64,000 nt of DNA, from positions 310,001-374,000 of the forward strand of contig NW_027192199.1 of NCBI RefSeq assembly GCF_041956535.1. Reading direction: 5' to 3'. This DNA is from Calcarisporiella thermophila CBS 279.70. Taxonomy: Eukaryota; Calcarisporiellomycota. The notes beneath the pieces are model-generated. The model was not told the origin of the DNA. It searched no databases and was given only the letters and a program-made list of their open reading frames with translations. The position numbers were made by a program, and so were the translations under genes. Of the stretch, positions 11,229 through 23,705 are shown piece after piece. How positions within the stretch are numbered: position 1 is the first letter of the stretch; each line of letters begins with the position of its first letter.

Positions 11229-12214
11229 TAATGATTTAAGGAACGGCAAAAGGAAAAGCACAAAAAGGAGGAGGAAAATAAAGGAATGATGCTTATTGCA
11301 ATTGAGAAAAGAAAAAAGAAAAATATTAGATATACAAAGTAAGCTTCGTGCTAATCTCATTAATCCTCCTCCAGTGATTGTGGAAATTAACCCAATCCGG
11401 TTTTATGAACTGTAGCTTGTAAATTATTGGCAGATTCTTGATAATTCAAACTATCTGTATAAGGATGATAAAGATCACATTCATTAGAAAAAAGCACATT
11501 TATATGCAATTGTGAACAGCCAAGGCGCACACATATTCAGCCATATAAGTGAATGAAGTATTGGCCCTCTCCCCATTCCCTTAATTCTCTTCTTATATTC
11601 CCCATGGCATATACAGGAGGGCTTATGGAAATTAAAAGATGGAAGCGTGGAGTAAAATTATGTGTCAAAGTCGAATAGCCTTGAAGTATAGCGTAGAGAC
11701 GTTTCGAAATAATAGGGTGTACGGAAATTTTCTAAATATAAGAATATGAGGCATTAAAAACGTACATTAGACTTGAAAAAGGTGACATAAGAGTCGCTTC
11801 CTAATGACCTATAATTAAATCAACTTTTCAATTTCCTTCTATATTTGGAATAGTCCCATGATTTCACAATTCCACTTCCTAGATTAAATGGAAATTCGAT
11901 AGACTAAGTTTAAAACTCTACACTGGTTCAAGGCAAAAATACGGCATCGCCAATGAAAGTCGCAAGAATTTCCTAGAGACTCTCCTGACAGCTTTCGCTC
12001 AAGCGAATTCTTACACGAGGTTAGTTGAAGTGTCCAATATCCAATAGCCAATAAACCTTTCGATCTACAATTGCTAGCTTATTGAGAATATTATTGTTTA
12101 TTGGTAAAGAGATAAAGAAGCTTAACACAGCTTTAAAAAAAAATACCCATAAGAAATCTATTGGATTTTCTACATAATCATTATTTATTCGTTTTATTGT
12201 ATACTAACTTTTCA
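11229..12214. other. AT-rich intergenic region
   Basis: About 1 kb with stops in all frames and no recognisable coding segment. It should contain the promoter of the small secreted protein gene at its left end and the 3' UTR of the repeat-precursor gene at its right end. Confidence 0.5.
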
Positions 12215-13426
12215 TTACGCGGAGTCTCGTTTGTGGTGACCCTTGCTCTTGACTTTCACTGAGTTGTCGAAGTCTCCGGTGGCCTTTGTGTTGGCATTGC
12301 GGTTCTCGACAGTTGAGCCTCCAGATTCAGCATTGGAGTTCAACAGGGAAAGGTGGTCAATGAGGTCCAAGTTGTTCAGTGCGCCATCAGCAATACCACG
12401 TCTGCATGGGCCACCATGGCGCTTGTGGTGGTGGTGTCCACCTTGGAAGATGGAGTTGTCGCAGTCACCAGTGGCGACCGTGTTTGCATTGCGGTTCTCC
12501 GCAACATTACCGCCCGAGTTGGCGTTGGAGTCCAGTAGAGAAATGTGGTCGAGGATGTCGGCATTGTTGAGCGAGCCATCGAGCAAACCACGTCTGCATG
12601 GGCCCTTATTCCACTTCTTCCAGTGGTGGTGGTGATGTCCGCCGCTCTGGAAGATGGAGTTGTCGCAGTCGCCCGTGGCCTTGGTGTTGGCATTGCGGTT
12701 CTCCGCAACATTACCGCCCGAGTTGGCGTTGGAGTCTAGGAGGGAGATATGGTCAGCGACGTCGGCATTGTTGAGGGTACCATCGAGCAGGCCACGCTTG
12801 TAGTGGTGGTGGTGGCCCTTGTCCTTAACTTTGACCGAATTGTCGAAGTCACCCGAAGCCTTGGTGTTGGCATTGCGGTTCTCGACGGTCGAGCCACCAG
12901 AGTTGGCATTGGAGTTCAGGAGGGACAGGTGGTCAATGATGTCGGCATTGTTGAGGGAGCCATCCAACAAGCCACGCTTGTGGTGGCCCTTGTCCTTAAC
13001 TTTGACCGAGTTGTCGAAGTCACCCGAAGCCTTGGTGTTGGCATTACGGTTCTCGACAGTTGAGCCTCCAGAATTAGCATTGGAGTTCAACAGTGAAAGG
13101 TGGTCAATGAGGTCCAAGTTGTTCAGTGCGCCATCAGCAATACCACGCCTGCATGGGCCGCCGCCATTGCGTTTCCAGTGGTGGTGGTGATGACGTCCAT
13201 CGGACTGGAAAATGGAGTTGTCGCAGTCACCAGTGGCCTTGGTGTTGGCATTGCGATTCTCTGCAACGTTGCCGCCCGAATTCACGTTCGAGTTCAGGGC
13301 GCTGACGTGGTCGATAATGTCAGCATTATTAAGGGAACCGTCCAATAGACCACGTTTTATAGGGGTTGCCTGAACAAAGCTGACAAATGCGAGGGCAACG
13401 GCCAAGCTGATCAAAGTTGTCTTCAT
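12215..13426 (-). CDS. Secreted Kex2-type repeat precursor, His/Asn-rich
   Basis: Intron-less gene of 403 residues. A signal peptide (MKTTLISLAVALAFVSFVQA) is followed by TPIKR and six tandem repeats of 57-69 residues. Each starts G-[LI]-[LA]-D-G-x-LNN right after a dibasic pair (KR or RR at residues 24-25, 93-94, 150-151, 210-211, 278-279, 342-343). The conserved core is SN-[AV]-x-SGG...ENRNANT...GD-x-DNS. Two classes alternate A-B-B-A-A-B. Class A has Cys in GDCDNS, an HHHHH-type tail and GPCRR; class B has GDFDNSVKVK and a KGHH tail with no Cys. The layout predicts a secretory precursor cut by Kex2 into several peptides of about 50-65 residues. Function is unknown; peptide signals, metal-binding peptides or cell-wall/amyloid subunits are all possible. 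Confidence 0.85.
   Translation of the reverse strand: MKTTLISLAVALAFVSFVQATPIKRGLLDGSLNNADIIDHVSALNSNVNSGGNVAENRNANTKATGDCDNSIFQSDGRHHHHHWKRNGGGPCRRGIADGALNNLDLIDHLSLLNSNANSGGSTVENRNANTKASGDFDNSVKVKDKGHHKRGLLDGSLNNADIIDHLSLLNSNANSGGSTVENRNANTKASGDFDNSVKVKDKGHHHHYKRGLLDGTLNNADVADHISLLDSNANSGGNVAENRNANTKATGDCDNSIFQSGGHHHHHWKKWNKGPCRRGLLDGSLNNADILDHISLLDSNANSGGNVAENRNANTVATGDCDNSIFQGGHHHHKRHGGPCRRGIADGALNNLDLIDHLSLLNSNAESGGSTVENRNANTKATGDFDNSVKVKSKGHHKRDSA
12218..13351 (-). repeat. Six tandem coding repeats inside the precursor gene
   Basis: Units on the minus strand are approximately 13351-13145, 13144-12974, 12973-12794, 12793-12590, 12589-12398 and 12397-12218 (69, 57, 60, 68, 64 and 60 residues). 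Near-identical DNA in units 2 and 3 indicates recent duplication or gene conversion. Confidence 0.9.
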
Positions 13427-13546
13427 GGTTGAATAGGTGTTCAGTAGATAAGGTAGTATGGTATAATATATAAAAGATGTGTACAGTTATATGGCAATTA
13501 GATGGGAGAGCTCGAAAAGAGTGCAAGCGACTTTCTGTGAATACGC

Positions 13547-13555
13547 TTTTTTATA
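13547..13555 (-). promoter_or_regulatory. TATA box of the repeat precursor gene
   Basis: TATAAAAAA on the minus strand about 120 nt upstream of the start codon. A second AT-rich TATA-like stretch lies near 13459-13472, closer to the start. Confidence 0.45.
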
Positions 13556-16026
13556 AAAGAGAGATTGTTGGATGATGTGAAAAATGTTGCAGGGTCTGCG
13601 TTTTTTATATTCAAGAATCGGTCCATTACGGGATATTTTAATATTCATTAATCCGGCGTATTTTTAATTACTCTCTTTGTTGTCAGGCTATTTTTCTCCT
13701 AGAAAAATAGCCACCGATTTGGTTCTCTCCCCCCTGCCCTTCTGGAAGTAGAAAAATGGCCGCGCCAAATATGACCGTTATTTTTTTCATTGAACGTTGC
13801 TCGGTTGACATCGAAACATATGTTAAATGGGATCTAGAGCAGGGGGAGCGCAAATTTTAAGTATTCCCAAATATGGATCACTATGGAGAAAGGGATCGAC
13901 GTTTACCATATTCAAGGAAATGGATAGACGCTGGAAAAAAAAAACTCGGTTATAAAAATCTTGATAGAGATATTCGTTGTTGTCATGATGAGCCCAAACT
14001 GTCTGTCTCGGAGATATTAAAAAAGGTGAAGAGGGTTATCGTGGAAGTTAGGGGAGATATACTATCATTTGAGCTGCTTGTCTTTTTTCACTTCTATCGA
14101 TCGTATTTTTTTATTTACATGGGTTTAGAGGTAAATACTTTATTGTTCCGATACACTCTGTGGCACAACTCCTGCCAGAGATCGGTGTCAAATCTTTTGC
14201 CTATCCAGAGTTATTTCAAGTGCGAAGACATTCGGTTTGAATTTCCTATGTATTTAAACCGACAATGGTATAATCGATAGCTAGGGCATAGTTAACCACA
14301 ACCGACCCACTGTATATTAGAGTTATAGATCCCAAACCTGATTAGACTAAAGAAATACGAAAACATTGAGGCCCATTGCAAACTTTAACTGAATTTTCAA
14401 ACAAACTTTAACACAATAGTCGATCTTATTTCATTGGTTACTTGATTAAAATGGTGAAGAGATAATATTGGAAAAGTACAGCCTCATGTGTGGAAGAGCT
14501 GGGCATTTGGAAACATGCGTTGTAAGAGTGTGGAGAAGATATGTCGTAATTTAGAATGTCATCGAAGCCATGCTCAGTAGCAGTAGTTGCCAAGAGCAGC
14601 TAGAAGTTAATAGTAGAAACAGTATGTCTGATGGAATTGAAACATACAAAGTTACGCGCAAGGGAGAGTTTGGAATGGCCTAGCTGCTGATGAGAGTAGA
14701 ATGGTGGAAGTCAAGATAAGCCAGCACCAGGAGGTTGAAATGCCATGAAAAAATATTCTATTCCGTGCGGAATGGTATCAATGGACTTCATATGGTTAAA
14801 AACTTGCAAAGAAATTGTTATGAAAAACTTCTTATGCTATATTGTTCTCTATTGGGTGCGCTATGTGGTTGTTATTTCTTTTTGCACTATATGTGATGTC
14901 AAAATAGAGATGCGGATCAAGGTATTTATTGCCTTGTCATTTATTTCTCACTAAACCAAAAGTTATCTTTTGGGCATGTTATCCGAGATAAGAAAAAGAT
15001 AGAAAAAACTTGGACTCCAGTGATTTATTGCGACGTGTGGAATCGAATATACATATAAGTGGTGATTCAGAGGCTGATGGCAAAACTGAGCGTTTGGGAT
15101 ATGATTTTCGGAAATTTTGGATATTAGCCTTTGTTATCGTGGCGATATTCATTCCATGACATACAAAGAGTCATCAATTATGATGCCCAGATATTTCTTG
15201 GGGATACACAATCACAGCCTACGACCAATACGGAGTTGTGCATGAAATCATAAGTTAATGGATCAATTAAATCGAGCACCATATTTCAAGCCTTGTCACT
15301 AAAATCACTAGTATTCAGAATGGTGATAAGTGCATATCTCTGCTACACTACATATTTCCGCAAAAGCACCTTAGATCATATCAAAAATGAGTAGGTCGAT
15401 TTTTACTTATTATAGTTGAAATATTGAAATATTTCAATTAGTTCGCCCACTAAGAGATGGATTAGCGCTTTATGTCGATATGAGCTAAGAATAATTTACT
15501 TAGTTAAATACAATCCAGGAGCATTAGTCAACTTTTCAATATGGTTCTTATATTGGCCAGCACAACTAACTCGAGGCCAGGGCTATCTGGTTGAGTTTTA
15601 ATGACTAATCATAGAAACCATTAGAAAATCTAGGAAAAAAAAATTGCTCAATATAGCTACTTGGAGTAAATAGGATAGCGCAAAGCAAAGTGAGAAGCAT
15701 AAATTATAACACCAGTAGAATGTTCAATTATGAATATTTGGCTCATTGAGCCAGATTTTCATGTTTCATGCCACTCATCTAAAGCTTTGTAAGGATCGTT
15801 CATCAAATTTCAACCCAATCATTTGCTCTTCCAGAAAGAAATTCCATGTTTTTATGTTACATTTAAGCTGATCGATCTTGACGTAAATTCAAGCTAGTAT
15901 CAACACACACCTATTCATGATCATTAGCTGAAGAGCAAAAGTTAATATTCTGGAAATAAATTTTCTATTTCCGCAGACGTTAGAATTTGCGAGAAACTTA
16001 TGAGTGGTCATCAGAAGGTTTCGTCA
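13556..16026. other. AT-rich gene-poor region
   Basis: About 2.5 kb with no convincing gene. A 135-codon plus-strand frame at 13873-14280 and a 69-codon one at 14745-14954 are hydrophobic or biased and resemble no family, so I do not call them. The interval also holds a short reverse-transcriptase-like remnant listed separately. Confidence 0.5.
15120..15235 (-). mobile_element. Possible decayed non-LTR retrotransposon fragment
   Basis: On the minus strand one frame reads KKYLGIIIDDSL followed shortly by a stop. This resembles the (K)YLGxxIDxxLxW motif at the end of LINE-type reverse transcriptases. The frame is open for only about 30 codons and no FADD box or element ends are seen, so this would be a degenerate relic. 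It could be chance. Confidence 0.25.
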
Positions 16027-18179
<2,153 letters not shown>

Positions 18180-18628
18180 ACCCTCCTAGCCTGTGAAGCA
18201 ATTATGTTTTTATATTCACACACTCCTGTAACACTTATGGAAAATACTTTTTAAGCATATGAAATTGTATTGTCAACCTCTGAATGATAATGAAAATAAA
18301 CTCCAGACATGTAATGTTTTGCTTCACCCACGTTTCTTTCCATAAGCATATACGTTCAAACATCTGATCTTTCGGTTCCATTCTATTTTCGAGATTCTAA
18401 CATATATAATTAAAAGATGGTATTGTACCGGTTCAGCATAGAGAAAATTCAAAAGCGTGCGTTCAAAAGAGAAAAATAAAAGCTGGAGGTGATTCTGTGA
18501 GGATGGGAGGAAGGAAAAAAATAATAAATGAGCTGCATCGTGGTTGAATATTATAAGTGAATACGGAGGTTGCGAAAAAAAAAATACTCTATACATGATA
18601 TTAAATAAGCACACAAGTAGTATATGGT
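18180..18628. other. Convergent 3' regions
   Basis: AT-rich 3' flanks of polyubiquitin and of the minus-strand membrane protein gene. AATAAA at 18295-18300 is a good polyadenylation signal for polyubiquitin. Confidence 0.55.
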
Positions 18629-20277
18629 TCAAGAGACCGAGGTAGCTAATGAAGTCGGTGTGGAGGAGGATGGCTCGACAGCAGATTCGATCACTGAATG
18701 CGGATACTCATTGGTGATTGAAGGTGCATTAGGGGGCAATAAGAAGACGCCCCGGTCTTCTTCTTCGCGAGGCTGCATGTCTATTGCCTCTTTCAGACCA
18801 GGTGTCTTACATTTTTCAATAGTGGGGACCTCCGGTAATATTGATGGGCTACGGACAGGGCTGGCAATCTGCTGTGGTAAACTTGCCGGCTCTTTTCCTT
18901 TAAATAGTCTCTTTTTCCCTAGTTTTGAGCCTCTTCCCTCTCCATTTTGCGGTGCGGGGGGTTGAACCGCAGAGGCGGAGCTGATCTCCGAAGGAGTCCT
19001 TGTGGGTTCGATATTTGGCGAGCGTGACCTACGAAAGAACATAGTACGTTTAGAAAGCGACTTGGTTGGAGGTTTTTCTGGCGATGTCGCTGTGATAGGA
19101 AGAAGGTCATTAGATGGATCTTCGATGCTTTTTTCCTGCTTGTCTCCAGAGCGGAAAAGATTGCCAGCCCACTCTTTAGTCCAGCGAATGCGCTGCCTGA
19201 TTGCCCTAATAAAAAAAAACAGAGGAAGAGTCGCCAAGTAAATATGCTGGTTTGATAGTTGCACATCCTAAAGGAATGCCTACCTCTTTGCCATATTGAC
19301 ATTGACTTTGCCTGAGTTTTTCATCAACCACAGCAATCCACAATTGGATGCAAGAAGCAAGATAATATAAAGATCGAAGGAAGAATAGCGCAGCACAAGA
19401 CAGTAGATGGTAAGAAAGAGGAGCATGCGACGACTACAATCACGAGAAATAGGCAGCATACTTGTTAATGAGATGGTATTGATGGCACCTTGAGGGAGCG
19501 ATATACTCACCGATTGCGTACAAATGTGATTTGTTTTAATTCTGCGAAAGTACGTTTCTGTTGAGGAGGAAGATCGGGGTATGTTAAGAGCGCAATAAAC
19601 TGCCAGGCCATTTCCAATAGGCCTCCGGATCCTCCCCCCTGCCCATTTCCCCCCTCCTTCCCGACTCTTCGTCGTTTCTTGCCTCCCCCGTTAACTGCAC
19701 CTGCGACTTCATCGTCAGCATAGGGTATCTGCGGTCCATTCAACCAGTACAATAGAACATCCAGTCCTGGGTATTCGCTCAAGGCCGATTTTTGGCCAGA
19801 ATTTCTGGGGGCTATCGATTCGGGAAGAGGATCCCATTCATAATTCTCATTGTCAAATCCGTTGGGAGATGTCTCTACAAGAACAAGGTCATCTTCGTCA
19901 CCCGTGCTATTTCGACGATTAGGCTTTTCTTTGGCGTCCCCTTTCACTTCATCCTCCAGGCTGCTCTCCCAGTTCTCAACTGCGCCCGCATTCGCACATT
20001 CCTCTTCCTCCTCTTCCTGCTCCTCCTCTTCGGCATGCTCGCTAAAATTTTGATAAATTCCCATGATGGCATGATCTGCACTTGCCGATCTTCCGTGTTT
20101 TCTCGGATCGGTTTCCGCATTGGAAACATGCTCAATAACAGAATGATCATTCTTTTGTTGTAGTTTTCGAGTTGAGAGCCAACGTGAGATGCGAGATTTA
20201 GGGTTTTTAGGGTTGGAAGAGGGGGAGAGAGGGCGAAGTGATGGGGAAAGGGGTTTACGCGGCGTAGGGATCACCAT
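18629..20277 (-). CDS. Unknown membrane-hairpin protein with acidic N-terminal region
   Basis: Three minus-strand exons (19511-20277, 19284-19433, 18629-19205) join in phase to 497 residues. Residues 1-40 are Pro/Ser/Arg-rich (MVIPTPRKPLSPSLRPLSPS) and could be phosphorylated. A Glu run sits near residue 80, and a basic GGGKKRRRVGKEGG patch near residue 200. Exon 2 encodes two closely spaced hydrophobic segments (MLLFLTIYCLVLRY and LYIILLLASNCGLLWLM), followed by an amphipathic basic stretch (AIRQRIRWTKEWAGNLF) and a long Ser/Pro-rich tail. The layout suggests an integral membrane hairpin with both termini cytosolic, as in ER- or mitochondria-shaping proteins, but I recognise no family. The lineage has kept its introns in phase, so it is probably functional. 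Confidence 0.7.
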
Positions 20278-20855
20278 AGATAAAAAAATATATCGGGGAG
20301 ACTATCGAGAGAAGTGTGGGGGTGGGAGGCTATGTGTGGTGAAAGGAACAGGAAGTTGTGAAATACATATATCGATTATTATTATTTAATGGTTTTGATG
20401 GATGCAATCGAAAGAAAAAGGAGGTTGAAAGAGGTTGACAGAACACATGGATGAAATTCCGAACCTTGGAATAAAATGGCTTATATGAATCATCTTAGGT
20501 AAACGATTGGTTACATGATTTCATGGAAGGATCGCTGTGTTTGAATGTGGAAAATCCTCTTTAAAAATAGATGTGTGGATTAGAACAATAGTCGTGTAAA
20601 AAATTGTATGAGGGAAAAGACACATCATAAATCATACAAAACCACTAAAACACTTTCTGGTTTTCATAGGGAAAAAACGGGCAAGAAAACGGATGAAATA
20701 GAGAAAAGTTAAAAAGAATAGAGAAAATATATATACTTGGAAAAGAGTTGTAGAAAAAAAGGCTATAAATCAGCCCGAGCAAAAGGAAAAACACGCACGA
20801 ACACACACAAAAAAACATAGCAAAATAAATGGAGTGTTATATCAGTAAATAGTAT
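20278..20855. other. AT-rich intergenic region
   Basis: Promoter side of the membrane-hairpin gene and 3' side of the GT-B protein gene. A-rich tracts only; no gene seen. Confidence 0.5.
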
Positions 20856-22374
20856 CTATTGTGCTGTGGAAATAGGAGGTAAAATGGCCCCATTTACTCT
20901 TTCTCTATCATTTTCAGCTATCATTGTATTTAGTTGACTCTCTCCATTGTCTAGGGATTTCATTTTCTGCACCCCAACCCATTTCTCCAAAACTCTCGCA
21001 GCAATTTCTCCCCCATTATCCGGCACCGGATCCTTTTTTTTCAACTCTGCAGCCTGAAGAATATACTTCCCCCATTCGCCGGACTCGAACTGTTCTCGCG
21101 GCATTTCCACAGGCAAACCATGATTACGCATCAAAACCAGCAGCCCTTCTTCTTCCTTGAATTGTGGCCTTGGCACATACACTAGCGGCTTGCAATGAGC
21201 AATTGCCTCAGAGCAGCTACCGTATCCGAGTTTTCCAAGCAGAACGTCGGCGGCGTTGATCAAATCAGGGATGTAGGCGTCCTTGGGAGCTCGGAAAAAG
21301 CGGCTGGGAAGACTGGCGGACGGAGGATCGCCACAGAAAACACATATCCAACCATCCGGAAGGGGATTGTCGCCCCACGCGTCTTTCGAAAGTACCTGGC
21401 CACCAAATTGCAGTAAAAGAATCTTGTGGGTGGTGTAGATTTTAGGAGGGATGCCGATGGCAAACCAGACTTCATCACGGGGAGATTGTCCCTTGCGTAC
21501 CACAAGCGGCACATCTATGATACACTTCTTTCTCGTAATGTGTTCTGCCTCATTGTTGGAAAGATAGTCGTCAGAGGAGATGGAGGGTGCATTTTCGAAC
21601 GCAGGAATGTTGATATAGCCTGGTAGGCGGACAAGCAGTGCGGAGTGAGAATAATCAGAAATCATTTGATCGACAAGGTTATTGATGCGCATATTAAGCG
21701 AAGAATTCCCCTCACGCAACTTCCAGTAAATCTCATCAAAGGTGAAGTTTGTCACAAGAGCCGAGGGTATACCGGCTTTCGCCGCAGCAGCACTAAGTTA
21801 TAGAAGACAACAAACAATTCCAAAAGTTAGAATTGCACAAGGCCAAGACACAATTTGTTTTTGAAGTCAAAAGACCCAACACCAGAATCAACTCCAATGT
21901 CAGCATTTATCTCTTTTACTTACCAGGGCACAAAAGGCGCATCACACAGCACTATATCGCATCTCACCGACTTGAGCCACGACGCCTCCTCCCTTAAAAT
22001 TTCAGCCCGTTTTTTCATAAAGGATTCCACGCCAGCTATTGTATTCGGGCCATCAATAACATATGGAAGTGTCTGAATTACTCCGGAGTCGATAAGCGCA
22101 TGGCGATACTGTGCCCCGAGGCAGATGACTCGCTGAAATATGAAATCGCTTGCATCACTAATGATGTAGACTGTGTGGCCAGCGGGATGACGCAGGAGCT
22201 CCGTAGCGATTTGGTTCACACGGGTAGCGTGGCCCCAACCTAGTATGAATATTACTTAGCTGATGGACCATCTTCCCGCGAGGCTTGACCTCTAATGTTG
22301 GAAAATTACATACCGTGACCAGAGACATAGTAGCAAAAGATAAAGGCCTGCTGACCATGCCGAAAACGGCTCAT
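20856..22374 (-). CDS. GT-B glycosyltransferase-like protein (L-arabinokinase N-domain type)
   Basis: Three minus-strand exons (22314-22374, 21924-22239, 20856-21792) give 437 residues. The N-terminus reads FIFCYYVSGHGWGHATRVNQ, the GHGxGHATR motif of the GT-B domain found at the N-terminus of plant L-arabinokinase and in related bacterial proteins. Further matches are CDIVLCDAPFVPCAAAAKAG, SALVTNFTFDEIYW, and in the C-terminal Rossmann half DLINAADVLLGKLGYGSCSE and KPLVYVPRPQFKEE. These parts form the nucleotide-sugar-binding cleft in the family. The GHMP kinase domain of arabinokinase is absent, since the protein ends 20 residues after a low-complexity stretch. The reaction is unknown; a cytosolic sugar transferase or phosphorylase role is inference. 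Confidence 0.8.
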
Positions 22375-22634
22375 TAGGCTTAAATTAGTGTACGAATTGG
22401 ACTAGTGTAAGTAAAATATGTATCTCGCTAACTTTTTTGCGACGTTTATAAAAATTATAAGTAGCTGATGTTGCTTTCTCGTTTTACTTCTTGCAGATAA
22501 GCACTTGGACATTGGGAGCAAAAGGTCATATGCACTGCGCCACAATAAATGGACTTGGTCTAAACCCAAAAAAATGTCTTGCTTGAGAAAAAAAATTTGT
22601 ATAATTTATGTTTTATTTCTATAGCGAAAAATCT

Positions 22635-23554
22635 CTATGTATTCTTCTCAGCAGCTACCGTCACCTTCTCCTTTACACCCTCCACCTTCTCGCCAACTTG
22701 GACTCTTTTTTTTGTTGCCTGCTGTTCAAACCTCCGCAGCCCATCCTCGATTTCTCCGCGCACATACTCGATTTCTTTTCCGATCCACTGCCACGCCTCT
22801 TTTGCATCTAGCTTCGATTGCTCTACTGTGTTGGATACTTTCTTGTGCATATCGCTGAGCGGGGGCCAACGTTGTTCTACGCGTTCGAACTCCCTGAAAA
22901 TGTTATTCGTAGTGCGAGGAAGGAGATAAGAGGAGGCTAATGTGGCGAAGAGGATGGGAGAGGCGGCTCTGATAATGATATTGCCTTACCAGAATAAAAG
23001 ACTTGAGTACCAAAAGCAAAAATGACGGTCATATAAAATAGAAGCATTCTTACGATTTCTTGAAGCTACCACACCAGCCAATGCTGCTACTCCTACCCAA
23101 ATTCCATTCGGCAACAGATTATCCTCCTTAGAAATGATTTCTTTCATCTTGCCAATTAATTCATTCTCGGCAGCCACCACCTTCTCTTTAGTTTCAAGAG
23201 ATTTAGCATGGATTTGATTAAGCGTATTTAAGGTAGTCAGACGAGCTTTCTGCACGGCCCCCTGTAATCCAAGTGGCTCTTCCTGAATGAGTGGTGATGG
23301 CTCAGGGTTTTCGTATACAGACTGTAGCATTATACATGTGCTATTAGAAGTTGTTTAGGTAATACAATCGGCTGAAATCGAGGTTCCTACCTTTCTCTCT
23401 TTGCCCTCAGTGTGAACACTTGAGTTTACGCCCAGCAGCATGGATGCAGCCGCTGCCGAGGAGATAGCTGAAAACTAAATAATAAAATATTGATATATAA
23501 ATATATATGTATAACGACGGATGTTGTTATAAATACCATTCTTGCCCCGGACAT
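22635..23554 (-). CDS. MICOS complex subunit Mic26/Mic27 (apolipoprotein O family)
   Basis: Four minus-strand exons (23537-23554, 23391-23474, 23054-23321, 22635-22984) join in phase to 239 residues. Exon 1 is only 18 nt (MSGARM). The N-terminus (MFSAISSAAAASMLLGV) can act as a mitochondrial import signal. The apoO-type core is PNGIWVGVAALAGVVASRNR and ASPILFATLASSYLLPRTT, two glycine/alanine-rich inner-membrane segments, followed by NNIFREFERVEQRWP and a C-terminal coiled coil. The family sits in the MICOS complex at crista junctions and helps stabilise Mic10 oligomers and cardiolipin interaction. Its start codon lies 151 nt from the start of PER1 on the other strand. Confidence 0.85.
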
Positions 23555-23705
23555 GATCTCTTCTTTTTCGATCGGGTCCATCTGTTGCCTGCTCGAAATT
23601 TAGCGAATATGTGGCTTAGCTCGAGGATGAGTGGATAATGAATGGAAATTATATATATTACTTTACTTTGTCATCCATCAACCCCATTCCTCCTTACTGA
23701 CAAAG

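Noticed and set aside
12243-13348. Several plus-strand open frames antisense to the repeat precursor
   Set aside because: They are repetitive shadows of the minus-strand repeats and carry no signal of their own.
13873-14280. 135-codon plus-strand frame in the AT-rich block
   Set aside because: Starts plausibly but becomes a hydrophobic AT-driven sequence; no homology recognised and no splice partners.
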